Positions 46,792 to 58,231 of a stretch of DNA of 64,000 nucleotides are shown here, piece after piece; position 1 is the stretch's first letter; every line of letters starts with the position of its first letter. The DNA is taken from positions 15,892,001 to 15,956,000 of the forward strand of contig NC_091262.1 of assembly GCF_042477335.2 (NCBI RefSeq), read 5' to 3'. The position numbers were made by a program, and so were the translations under genes. Origin of the DNA: Ovis canadensis. Lineage: Eukaryota; Chordata; Mammalia; Artiodactyla; Bovidae. Under the pieces are notes generated by a model. The model worked only from the letters and a program-made list of their open reading frames with translations, made no database searches and was not told the DNA's origin.

Positions 46792-47680
46792 CTAGAGAAG
46801 ATCCTTTAGCATTTGTTGGAGATTTGGTTTGGTGATGCTGAATTCTCTCGGCTTTTGCTTGTCTGTAAAGCTTTTGATTTCTCCTTCATATTTGAATGAG
46901 ATCCTTGCTGGGTACAGTAATCTGGGCTGTAGGTTATTTTCTTTCATCACTTTAAGTATGTCCTGCCATTCCCTCCTGACTTGAAGAGTTTCTATTGAAA
47001 GATCAGCTGTTATCCTCATGGGACTCCCCTTCTGTGTTATTTGTTGTTTTTCCCTTGCTGCTTTTAGTATTTGTTCTTTGTGTTTGATCTTTGTTAATTT
47101 GATTAATATGTGTCTTGGGGTGTTTCACCATGGGTTTATCCTGTTTGGGATTCTCTGGGTTTCTTGTACTTGGGTGATTATTTCCTGCCTCATTTTAGGG
47201 AAGTTTTCAACTGTCTCCTCAAGTATTTTCTCATGGTCTTTCTTTTTGTCTTCTTCTTCTGGGACTCCTATGATTCGACTTTGGTGCATTTAACACTATC
47301 CTGGAGGTCTCTGAGATTGTCCTCATTTCTTTTAATTCGTTTTTCTTTTTTCCTCTCTGATTCACTTATTTCTACCATTCTATCTTCTAATTCACTAATC
47401 TTATTTTCTGCCTCTGTTGTTCTACTATTTGTTGCCTCCAGAGTGTTTTTGATCTCATTTATTGCACTATTCTTTATATGTTGACTGTTTTTTATTTCTT
47501 CTAGGTCCTTGTTAAACCTTTCTTGCAACTTCTCAACCCTTCTCTCCAGGCTATTTATCTGTGATTCCATTTTGATTTCAAGATTTTGGATCATTTTCAC
47601 TATCATTATTTGGAATTCTTTATGAGGTAGATTCCCTATCTCTTCCTCTTTTGTTTGGTTTGGTGGGCATTTATTCTATT
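46792..47680 (-). pseudogene. L1-B ORF1 pseudogene
   Basis: Frame 47268-47606 encodes a coiled-coil region ('IVKMIQNLEIKMESQINSLE') and frame 46792-47019 the C-terminal domain ('TADLSIETLQVRREWQDILK'). A frameshift separates them. Otherwise the gene matches the ORF1 of L1-C in length and layout. Confidence 0.8.
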
Positions 47681-50306
47681 CCTTTACCTGCTGGGTATTC
47701 CTCTGTCTCTTCATCTTGTTTATATTGCTTAGTTTGTGGTGGCCTTTCTGTATTCTGGCTGTTTGTGGGATTCTCTTTATTGTGGAGTTTCCTCACTGTG
47801 GGTGGGGTTGTACAGGTGGCTTGTCAAGGTTTCTTGGTTAGGGAAGCTTGTGTCAGTGTTCTGGTGGGTAGAGCTGGATTTCTTTTCTCTGGAGTGCAAT
47901 GAAATGTCCAGTAATGAGTTATGAGATGTCAATGGTTTTGGAGTAACTTTGGGCAGCCTGTATATTGGAGCTCAGGGCTGTATCTTGTGTTGCTGGAGAA
48001 TTTGCATGGTATGTCTTGCTCTGGAACTTGTTGGCCCTTGGGTGGTGCTTGGTTTCAGTGTAGGTATGGAGGTGTTTGATGAACTCCTGTCAATTAATGT
48101 TCCCTGGAGTCAGGAGTTCTCTGGTGTTCTCAGGGATTGGACTTAAGCCTCCTGCTTCTGGTTTTAAGTCTTATTTTTACAGTAGTCTCAAGACTTCTCC
48201 TTCTATACAGCACCATTGATAAAACATGTAGGTTAAAGATGAAAAGTTTCTCCACAATGAGGGACACCCAGAGAGGTTCACAGAGTTACATGGAGAAGAG
48301 AAGAGGGAGGAGGGAGTTAGAGGTGACCCTAATGAGATGAAGTGGAATCAACAGAGGAGAGAACAAGCTAGCCAGTAATCACTTCCTTATGTGCACTCCA
48401 CAACTGGACCACTCAGAGATGTTCACGGAGTTATACAGAGAAGAGAAAACGGAGGAGGTGACAGAGGTGGCCAGGAGGATAAAAAGGGGGAATCAAAAGG
48501 AGAGAGACAGATCCAGCCAATAATCAGGTCCCTAAGTGTTCTCCACCTTCTGGAACACACAGAAATTCACAGAGTTGGGTAAAAAAGAGAGGAGGTAGGG
48601 AGGAGACACAGGCGACCTGGTGGAGAAAAAGGAGAGTCCAAAGGCGGAGACAGCAGTCAAGCCAGTAATCTCGCTCCCAAGTAAAAATGGGTACTGAAGA
48701 TTGGGTTCTTAAAGGTACAAAATTGATAGCAAATACCAAAAAGCAAAGATTAAAAATCTAGAGTAGGGTTTGGAATTTCAAAAATACAATATTATAGAAA
48801 AGAAGAAAAAAATGAAAGAGAAAAAAAACAAAGTCACAAAAATTATACAATATATATATGAAATTGCTTTTTAAAAAATAGGGTCTTTTTTTTTACAAAG
48901 TAATAGTAGGTTATTGAAGTGAAAATTAAAGGAGTAATAGAGGACTTAAAAAATTTGTTTTAAGTTAAAAAAAGAAAAGAAAAGAATGATTGTAAAAATA
49001 GTAAAAATGTATCTAGGACTTTCTCTGGTGTTATTGTAGGTACTGCTGGGTCAGTTCATTTTTGGATAGTTCCTTGGTCCGGCTTATATTTCTCAAGATC
49101 TATAGGCCCCTTCCTATGTAGTCGGTACTAATGACAGGGTTTTAATCTATTGCACCTGTCACTGCCAAGGTGGTTCCCTCTGTTTTAGCTTCTTCTGTTT
49201 GCTGGTCTCTTCAGTGTTTGATTTCCACCCTGATACAAAGAGGGCAGTGGTGGACACTTTTTTTAGGCTAACTTGTTCAGTCGCACTGTGGGGAGGGAGG
49301 GACACTGCAAACAAATAACACTGGAGTGTGCTCGCAGTGACTCAGCCACACTGGGCCCGCCCCCACTCACAGCGCAAGTACCCTCCCTGCCCACACTGCT
49401 CAGGCTCTAGGTTGCTTCACCAGGAACCGTCCGAGGCCGGCCCTGGGCTGCATGCACCTCCCAGGTCTAAGCCACTCAGGTTCAGGCACTCGGGTAGTCC
49501 TCAGACGTGCAGACTCGGTTGGGCCTGCATTTTGTGCCCTTCCCAGGTCCAAGCAGCTCAGGTGATGAGGTGTTGGGCAAGTGCAGTCACTGTAACTTGT
49601 TGCCTCCCCCATCCCTGCTGCTCGGTTTTCTGGGTGTACAACCAGCACACCTTCTCAGGTGGATGTTGACCGTCCAGAACCCCAAGAAGTCTTAGTTAGC
49701 AAAGAAGCCTGCTTACAGTTTTGTAGATAATGTCTCTCTGGGGCTGCGATTGCCCCCTTCCGGCTCTGGCTGCCTGTCATTGGAGGGGGATGGTCTGCAG
49801 CTGGCTATCATTTTTCAGTCCTTTGTTCTGTGCATAGGCCTGGCAGTGTCTTAGGTTAGGGCTGGCTTTTCGCGTGGTAGTTATCCCACAGTCTGGTGTG
49901 TTCACCCAACTTAGTTCGCTCAGATTGCAATCAGGGCATTCAGGCCAGATCCTTACTTTAAGCAACGCAGCCTGCACCTCCCTGCCCAGCCCCTGCTTGC
50001 TAGTGGCGGGTACAGGCGTCTGCACGGCTTCTCTGCTGGAGGAGTTACCATTGGGCTTGTAATCTGTGGGTTTTAATTATTGTCATTTTTTTCCTCCATG
50101 TTATGTTGCCCTCTGTGCTTCCAAGGCTCATCACAGACTTGGCAGGGAGAGTGTTTCCTGGTGTTTGGAAACTTCTCTCTTTTTAAGATTCCCTTCCTGG
50201 GACAGAGCTCCATCCTTACCTCTTTTGTCTCTCTCTTTTTTTTTTTTTTTTTTTTGCCTTTTATATTTTTTCCTACCTCCTTTTGAAGACAATAGGCTGC
50301 TTTTCT
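47681..50306 (-). promoter_or_regulatory. L1-B 5' UTR (main part)
   Basis: This is homologous, block by block, to the L1-C 5' UTR, including A-rich (48750-49000) and GC-rich (49300-50060) sections. In active L1s this region holds the internal RNA polymerase II promoter. Here it is cut off from its first 125 bp by L1-C, so promoter function of L1-B is very unlikely. Confidence 0.7.
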
Positions 50307-50597
50307 TTCTTTTTTTTTTAATCTTTAATACTTACATGTGTTCCCAAACATGAACCCCCCTCCCACTTCCCTCCCCATAACATCTCTTTGGGTCATCCCC
50401 ATGCACCAGCCCCAAGCATGCTGTATCCTGCATCAGACATAGACTGGCGATTCAATTCTTACATGATAGTATACATGTTAGAATGCCATTCTCCCAAATC
50501 ATCCCACCCTCTCCTTCTCCCTCTGAGTCCAAAAGTCCGTTATACACAGCTGTGTCTTTTTTCCTGTCTTGCATACAGGGTCGTCATTGCCATCTAT

Positions 50598-53500
50598 CTA
50601 AATTTCATATATATGTGTTAGTATACTGTATTGGTGTTTTTCTTTCTGGCTTACTTCACTCTGTATAATCGGCTCCAGTTTCATCCATCTCATCAGAACT
50701 GATTCAAATGAATTCTTTTTAACGGCTGAGTAATACTCCATTGTGTATATGTACCACAGCTTTCTTATCCATTCATCTGCTGATGGACATCTAGGTTGTT
50801 TCCATGTCCTGGCTATTATAAACAGTGCTGCGATGAACATTGGGGTACATGTGTCTCTTTCCATTCTGGTTTCCTCGGTGTGTATGCCCAGCGGTGGGAT
50901 TGCTGGGTCATAAGGTAGTTCTATATGCAATTTTTTAAGGAATCTCCACACTGTTCTCCATAGTGGCTGTACTAGTTTGCATTCCCACCAACAGTGTAGG
51001 AGGGTTCCCTTTTCTCCACACGCTCTCCAGCATTTATTGCTTGCAGATTTTTGGATCGCAGCCATTCTGACTGGTGTGAAGTGATACCACATTGTGGTTT
51101 TGATTTGCATTTCTCTGATAATGAGTGATGTTGAGCATCTTTTCATGTGTTTGTTAGCCATCCGTATGTCTTCTTTGGAGAAATGTCTATTTAGTTCTTT
51201 GGCCCATTTTTTGATTGGGTCGTTTATTTTTCTGGAATTGAGCTGCATAAGTTGCTTATATATTTTCGAGATTAGTTCTTTGTCAGTTGCTTCATTTGCT
51301 ATTATTTTCTCCCATTCAGAAGGCTGTCTTTTCACCTTGCTTATATTTTCCTTTGTTGTGCAGAAGCTTTTAATTTTAATTAGATCCCATTTGCTTATTT
51401 TTGCTTTTATTTCCAGAATTCTGGGAGGTGGATCATAGAGGATCCTGCTGTGATTTATGACGGAGAGTGTTTTGCCTATGTTCTCCTCTAGGAGTTTTAT
51501 AGTTTCTGGTCTTACATGTAGATCTTTAATCCATTTTGAGTTTATTTTTGTGTACGGTGTTAGGAAGTGATCTAGTTTCATTCTTTTACAAGTGGTTGAC
51601 CAGTTTTCCCAGCACCACTTGTTAAAGAGATTGTCTTTACTCCATTATATATTCTTGCATCCTTTGTCAAAGATGAGGTGTCCATAGGTGTGTGGATTTA
51701 TCTCTGGGCTTTCTATTTTGTTCCATTGATCTATATGTCTGTCTTTGTGCCAGTACCATACTGTTTAATGACTGTGGCTTTGTAGTAGAGCCTGAAGTCA
51801 GGCAAGTTGATTCCTCCAGTTCCATTCTTATTTCTCAAGATTGCTTTGGCAATTCGAGGTTTTTTTGTATTTCCATACAAATCTTGAAATTATTTGTTCT
51901 AGTTCTGTGAAAAATACTGTTGGTAGCTTGATAGGGATTGCATTGAATTTGTAAATTGCTTTGGATAGTATACTCATTTTCACTATATTGATTCTTCCAA
52001 TCCATGAACATGGTATATTTCTCCATCTATTAGTGTCCTCTTTGATTTCTTTCATCAGTGTTTTATAGTTTTCTATATATAGGTCTTTAGTTTCTTTAGG
52101 TAGATATATTCCTAAGTATTTTATTCTTTTTGTTGCAATGGTGAATGGAATTGTTTCCTTAATTTCTTTTTCTACTTTCTCATTATTCGTGTATAGGAAT
52201 GCAAGGGATTTCTTTGCATTAATTTTATATCCTGCAACTTTACTATATTCATTGATGAGCTCTAGTAATTTTCTGGTGGAGTCTTTAGGGTTTTCCATGT
52301 AGAGGATCATGTCATCTGCAAATAGTGAGTTTTACTTCTTCTTTTCCAATTTGGATTCCTTTTATTTCTTTTTCTGCTCTGATTGCTATGGCCAAAACTT
52401 CCAGAACTATGTTGAATAGTAGCTGTGAAAGTGGACACCCTTGTCTTGTTCCTGACTTTAGGGGAAATGCTTTCAATTTTTCACCATTGAGGATAATGTT
52501 TGCTGTGGGTTTGTCATATATAGCTTTTATTATGTTGAGGTATGTTCCTTCTATTCCTGCTTTCTGGAGAGTTTTTATCATAAATGGATGTTGAATTTTG
52601 TCAAAGGCCTTCTCTGCATCTATTGAGATAATCATATGGTCTTTATTTTTCAATTTGTTAATGTTGTGAATTACATTGATTGATTTGCGGATATTGAAGA
52701 ATCCTTGCATCACTGGGATAAAGCCCACTTGGTCATGGTGTATGATCTTTTTAATGTGTTGTTGGATTCTGATTGCTAGAATTTTGTTGAGGATTTTTGC
52801 ATCTATGTTCATCAGTGATATTGGCCTGTAGTTTTCTTTTTTTGTGGCATCTTTGTCAGGTTTTGGTATTAGGGTGATGGTGGCCTCATAGAATGAGTTT
52901 GGAAGTTTACCTTCCTCTGCAATTTTCTGGAAGAGTTTGAGTAGGATAGGTGTTAGCTCTTCTCGAAATTTTTGGTAGAATTCAGCTGTGAAGCCGTCTG
53001 GACCTTGGCTTTTGTTTTCTGGAAGATTTCTGATTACAGTTTCAATTTCCGGGCTTGTGATGGGTCTGTTAAGATTTTCTGTTTCTTCCTGGTTCAGTTT
53101 TGGAAAATTGTACTTTTCTAAGAATTTGTCCATTTCTTCCATATTGTCCATTTTATTGGCATATAACTGCTGATAGTAGTCTCTTTTTTTTTTCCCAATT
53201 TTTTTTTTAATTTTTAGTTTTTTATTTTTTAAATTTTAAAATCTTTAATTCTTACTATGATCCTTTGTATTTCTGTGTTGTCTGTTGTGATCTCTCCATT
53301 TTCATTTCTAATTTTATTGATTTGATTTTTCTCTCTTTGCTTCTTGATGAGTCTGGCTAATGGTTTGTCAGTTTTATTTATCCTTTCAAAGAACCAGCTT
53401 TTGGCTTTGTTGATTTTTGCTATGGTCTCTTTTGTTTCTTTTGCATTTATTTCTGCCCTAATTTTTAAGATTTCTTTCCTTCTACTAACTCTGGGGTTCT

Positions 53501-54485
53501 CCACTTCTTCCTTTTCTAGTTGCTTTAGGTGTAGAGTTAGGTTATTTATTTGGATTTTTTCTTGTTTCTTGAGGTATGCCTGTATTGCTATGAACTTTCC
53601 TCTTAGCACTGCTTTTATAGTGTCCCACAGGTTTTGGGTTGTTGTGTTTTCATTTTCATTCGTTTCTATGCATATTTTGATTTCTTTTTTGATTTCTTCT
53701 GTGATTTGTTGGTTATTCAGAAGTGTGTTGTTCAACCTCCATATGTTGGAATTTTTAATAGTTTTTCTCCTGTAATTGAGATCTAATCTTAATGCATTAT
53801 GGTCAGAAAAGATGCTTGGAATGATTTCGATTTTTTTGAATTTATCAAGTTTAGATTTATGGCCCAGGATGTGATCTATCCTGGAGAAGGTTCCATGAGC
53901 ACTTGAAAAAAAGGTGAAATTCATTGTTTTGGGGTGAAATGTCCTATAGATATCAATTAGGTCTAACTGATCTAATGTATCGTTTAAAGTTTGCGTTTCT
54001 TTGTTAATTTTCTGTTTAGTTGATCTGTCCATAGGTGTGAGTGGGGTATTAAAGTCTCCCACTATTATTGTGTTATTGTTGATTTCCCCTTTCATACTTG
54101 TTAGCATTTGTCTTACATATTGCGGTGCTCCTATATTGGGTGCATATATATTTATAATTGTTATATCTTCTTTTTGGATTGATCCTTTGATCATTATGTA
54201 GTGGCCTTCTTTGTCTCTTTTCAAAGCCTTTGTTTTATAGTCTATTTTATCGGATATGAGTATTGCCACTCCTGCTTTCTTTTGGTCTCTATTTGCATGG
54301 TATATCTTTTTCCAGCCCTTCACTTTCAGTCTGTATGTGTCCCTTGTTTTGAGGTGGGTCTCTTGTAAGCAGCATATAGAGAGGTCTTGTTTTTGTATCG
54401 ATTCGGCCACTCTTTGCCTTTTGGTTGGGGCATTCAACCCATTTACGTTTAAGGTAATTATTGATAAGTATGATCCCGTTACCAT
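50598..54485 (-). pseudogene. L1-C ORF2: endonuclease/reverse transcriptase with few lesions
   Basis: Frame 54485-53229 begins '[18 protein letters not shown]' and contains an apparently intact endonuclease: N14, E42 in 'QETH', Y114 in 'NIYAPN', D144/N146 in 'GDFN', D204 in 'SRIDHI' and D228/H229 in 'SDHN'. A 70 bp insertion (53186-53255) breaks the linker. The palm 53151-52312 retains '[12 protein letters not shown]' and 'GTRQGCPLS', but a 2 bp loss near 52329 shifts the frame just before the catalytic FADD (52311-52322). One extra T near 51864 and a base loss near 51766 follow. The C-terminal 327 codons (51581-50598), with '[19 protein letters not shown]', are open. Confidence 0.9.
53186..53255 (-). 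mobile_element. L1-BT 3'-end stub inside L1-C ORF2
   Basis: These 70 bp are absent from the same place in L1-B (about 45525). On the minus strand they read as the extreme 3' end of L1-BT ('gtaagaattaaagatttta...' followed by A-rich sequence), nearly identical to the tail at 13384-13440. It is an extremely 5'-truncated L1 insertion. No clear TSD is visible, only one or a few ambiguous bases. Confidence 0.85.
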
Positions 54486-54536
54486 TTACTTTATTGTTTT
54501 GGGTTCAGGTTTATACACCCTTTTCGTGTTTCCTGT

Positions 54537-55461
54537 CTAGAGAATATCCTTTAGAATTTGTTGGAGAGCTGGTTTGGTGGTGCTGAATTCTCTCAGCTTT
54601 TGCTTGTCTGTAAAGCTTTTGATTTCTCCTTCGTATTTGAATGAGATCCTTGCTGGATACAGTAATCTGGGCTGTAGGTTATTGTCTTTCATCACTTTAA
54701 GTATGTCTTGCCATTCCCTCCTGGCCTGAAGAGTTTCTATTGAAAGATCAGCTGTTATCCTTATGGGAATCCCCTTGTGTGTTATTTGTTGTTTTTCCCT
54801 TGCTGCTTTTAATATTTGTTCTTTGTGTTTGATCTTTGTTAATTTGATTAATATGTGTCTTGGGGTGTTTCGCCTTGCGTTTATCCTATTTGGAACTTTC
54901 TGTGTTTCTTGGATTTGGGTGATTATTTCCTTCCCCAATTTAGGGAAGTTTTCAACTATTATCTCCTCAAGGATTTTCTCATGATCTTTCTTTCTGTCTT
55001 CTTCTTCTGGGACTCCTATAATTCGAACGTTTGAGCGTTTCAACATTGTCCTGGAGGTCTCTGAGATTGTCCTCATTTCTTTTAATTCACTTTTCTTGTT
55101 TCCTCTCTGATTCATTTATTTCTACCATTCTATCTTCTATTTCACTAATCCTATCTTCTGCTTCCATTATTCTATTTGTTGCCTCCAGAGTGTTTCTGAT
55201 CTCATGTATTGTGTTATTCATTATATTTTGACTCTTTTTTATTTCTTCTAGGTCCTTGTTAAACCTTTCTTGCATCTTCTCAATCCTTGTCTCTAGGCTA
55301 TTTATCTGTGATTCCATTTTGATTTCAAGATTTTGGATCATTTTCACTATCAATATTTGGAATTCCTTCTCAGGTAGATTCCCTACTTCTTCCTCTTTTG
55401 TTTGGTTTGGTGGGCAACTCTCCTGTTCCTTTACCTGCTGAGTATTCCTCTGTCTCTTCAT
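54537..55461 (-). pseudogene. L1-C ORF1 (RNA-binding protein) with one frameshift
   Basis: The first frame, 55461-55087, begins 'MKRQRNTQQVKEQESCPPNQ' and forms a long coiled coil. The second frame, 55115-54537, carries the RRM-like part ('RSNVRIIGVPEEEDRKKDH') and the C-terminal domain ('ITADLSIETLQARREWQDIL'). They overlap by about 29 bp, so a single frameshift near 55090-55110 separates them. Together they cover about 300 codons, a normal length for ORF1p. ORF2 starts 51 bp downstream. Confidence 0.88.
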
Positions 55462-55464
55462 CTT

Positions 55465-58074
55465 GGTTATATTGCTGCGTTTGGGGTGGCCTTTTTATAT
55501 TCTGATAATTTGTGGAGTTCTCTTTATTATGGAGCTTCCTCACTGTGGGTGGGGTTCTATCAGTGGCTTGTCAAGGTTTCCTGGTTAGGGAGGCTTGTGT
55601 TGGAGTTCTGGTGGGTGGAGCTGGGTTTCTTCTCTCTGGAGTGCAGTGGAGTGACCAGTAATGGGTTATTAGACATCAACGGTTTTGGGATAATTTGAGC
55701 TGCCTGTATATTGAAGCTCAGGGGAGTGTTCCTGTGTTGCTGGAGAATTTGAGTGGTATGTCTTGTTTTGGAACTTGTTGGCCCTTGGATGGAGCTTGGT
55801 TTCAGTGTAGGTATGAAGGCATTTGATGAGCTCCTATTGCTTAATGTTTCCTGAATTCAAGAGTTCTCTAAGGTTTTCAGGCTTTGGATTTAAGCCTCCT
55901 GCTTCTGGTTTTCAGTTTTATTTTTACAGTAGCCTCTAGACTTCTCCATCTATACAGCACCAATGATAAAACATCTAGGTTAAAGATGAAAAGTTTCTCC
56001 ACGCTGAGGGACACTCAGAGAGGTTCACTGAGTTACAAGGAGAAGAGAAGATGGAGGGGGTAGTTAGAGGTAACTGGAATGAGATGCGGTGAGATCAAAA
56101 GAGGATAGAGCAAGCTAGCCAGTAGTCACTTCCTTATGTGCGCTCTATAGTCTGGACAGCTCAGAGGTATTTACAGAGTTATACGGGGAAGAGAAGAGGG
56201 AGGAAGTAGACAGAGGTGACCAGGAGGATAAGAGAGAGGAATGAGAAGGAGAGAGACAAATCCTGCCAGTAACCAGTTCCTTAGGTGTTCTCCACCGTCT
56301 GGAACACACAGCGATTCACAGAGTTGGATAGAGGAGAGATGGGGGAGAAAAGAGACAGAGGCCACCTGGTGGAGAAAAAGGAGAGTCCAAAGGAGGAGAG
56401 AGTGGTCAAGCCAGTAATCTCGCTCTCAGGTAAACTTGGGTAGTGAAGTTTGGGTTTTTAAATGTACAAAATTGACAACAAAAACCTAAGAGCAAAGATT
56501 AAAAATCTAGAGTAGAGGTTGGATTTTCAAAAATACAATATTAAAGAAAAGAAGCAGAAGGAAAAAGGAAGAAAGAAAAAAATTAACAAGAATTATTTAA
56601 AAAACAACAACAACAACAAAAAAAAAAAGAAACAAAAACAGAAAAACAAGAAACCACCAACAACCGTCCAAAGACTATATATGGTATTTGCCTTAAAAAA
56701 AAAAGTCTTTTTTTTTAATAGTAATAGTAGGTTATAGAAATAAAAATTAGAGGAGAAATAGAAGACTTAACAATTAAAAAAAAGTTAGAAAAAAAAAGAA
56801 AAGAAAACAAAAAACAAAAAACAAGGAATGATTTTAAAAATAGTAAAAATGTATCTGGCCCTTCTCTGATGTTGTGGGCCGTGTGTGATCACTTCCAAGG
56901 TGGTTCCCTCTGTTTAACTTTTTCTGTTTGCTGGTTTTTTAGGCTCACTAAGTCAGTCGCGCTGTGGGGAGGGGGGATGCTGCAAACAAATAGCACTGTC
57001 GTGTGCACACCGTGTCTCAGCCCCGCTTGACCTGTCCCTTCTCGCGGCGCACAAACTGCTCCGGCTCTACGATGCTCAGCCAGGAACCATCTGGGGCCGG
57101 CCCTAGGCTGCGTGCACTTCCCCGTCCAAGCCGCTCAGGTTCAGCGCTCAGGCAGCCCTCAGAGGCACAGATTCGGCTGGGACTGTGCTTTGTGCCCTTC
57201 CCAGGTCCGAGTAGCTCAGGAGTTTGGCGAGCGCGATCGCCGCGGCTTGTCACCTTTTCTGCCGCTGCTGCCCAGCTTTCTGGGTGGACCGCTGGCACCC
57301 CCTGTGAGGCAGATGGTGATTGTCCAGCACCCCCAGAAGTCTTAGCAAAGAAGCCTGCTTGCAGTTAGGTAAATAAAGTCTCTCCGGGTCTGCAATTGCC
57401 CCTTTCCAGTCCTTACGGCTCTGGCTGCCTGTCCCCGGCAGGGGATGGTCTGCAGCCGGCTTTTCCGCTCCATCCTTTGTTCTGTGCTCGGTCCTGGCGG
57501 TGTCTTATGTTCGAGCTTTTCGCGTGGTAGCTATCCCACAGTCTGGTTTGCTAGCCCAAGTTAGATCATTCTGGTTGCGCATGGGGCGTTCCTGCCCGAT
57601 TCTTGCAAAGCTCTGCAGCCCGCGCCTCCCGCGCGTCCCTGCCCTGCCCCCACTTCCCAATGGCGGATGCAGGCGTCTGTGCTGCTTTTCCGCTGGGGGA
57701 GTTACTGTTGGGCTTGTAATCTCTTGGTTTTAATTATTTATCTATTTTTCCTTCCTGTTATGTTGCCCTCTGTATTTCCAAGGCTCACCACAGACTCGGC
57801 AGGGAGAGTGTTTCCTGGTGTCTGGAAACCTCTCTTCTTAAAATTCCCTTCCCGGGACGGAGCTCCCTCCCCACCTCCTTTGTCTCCTTTTTCGTCTTTT
57901 ATATTTTTTCCTATCTGTTTTTGAAGACAATGGTCTGCTTTTCTGGTTGCCTGATGTCCTCGGCCAGCCTACAGAAGTTGTTTTGTGGAGTTTGCTCGGC
58001 GTTGAAATGTTCTTTTGAGGAATTTGTGAGGGAGAAAGTGGTCTTCCCATCCTATTCCTCCGCCATCTTTTTCT
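55465..58074 (-). promoter_or_regulatory. L1-C 5' UTR with internal promoter region
   Basis: The 2.6 kb 5' UTR contains an A-rich block (56450-56850) and a CpG-rich block (56940-57700) with segments such as 'gcgcgatcgccgcggc'. The first bases read 'aaagatggcgg' in sense (58060-58070), matching the YY1-type site known to position the start of L1 transcripts in other mammals. Because CpG sites survive, the promoter may still be competent, but this is an inference. Confidence 0.6.
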
Positions 58075-58231
58075 CAATAGGCTGCTTTTCTGGGTGCCTC
58101 ATGTCTTCTGCCAGCATTCAGAAGTTGTTCTGTGGAATTTACTCAGCGTTTAAAAGTTCTTTTGATGAATTTGTGGGGGAGAAAGTGGTATCCCCATCCT
58201 ATTCCTCTGCCATCTTTGTTACTTTGCTCTT

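Larger units (their letters stand above)
50307..58074 (-). mobile_element. L1-C: full-length, youngest L1-BT-type LINE, inserted in L1-B
   Basis: A perfect 17 bp TSD, 'caataggctgcttttct', lies at 50290-50306 and 58075-58091. Within it the element runs on the minus strand from the 5' terminus (58074, sense 'agaaaaagatggcggaggaa') to a T-rich 3' end at 50307. Length is about 7.77 kb. Order: 5' UTR 58074 to about 55465, ORF1 55461-54537, ORF2 54485-50598, 3' UTR 50597-50307. Lesions are few, but a 70 bp stub insertion and small indels inactivate ORF2. Confidence 0.96.
42352..58216 (-). mobile_element. L1-B: full-length L1-BT-type LINE, host of L1-C
   Basis: The 3' end lies at 42352 (T-run) and the 5' end at 58216, beginning in sense with 'aaagatggcagaggaatagg'. 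A perfect 15 bp TSD, 'tgttactttgctctt', lies at 42337-42351 and 58217-58231. L1-C (50307-58074) interrupts its 5' UTR, so L1-B consists of 42352-50306 plus 58092-58216. Without the nested SINE its own length is about 7.9 kb. Frames are more broken, and CpG sites in the 5' UTR more decayed, than in L1-C, in line with its greater age. Confidence 0.95.

Noticed and set aside
56519..56737. Lysine-rich 72-codon frame
   Set aside because: It is the A-rich section of the L1-C 5' UTR; the matching part of L1-B has no such frame.
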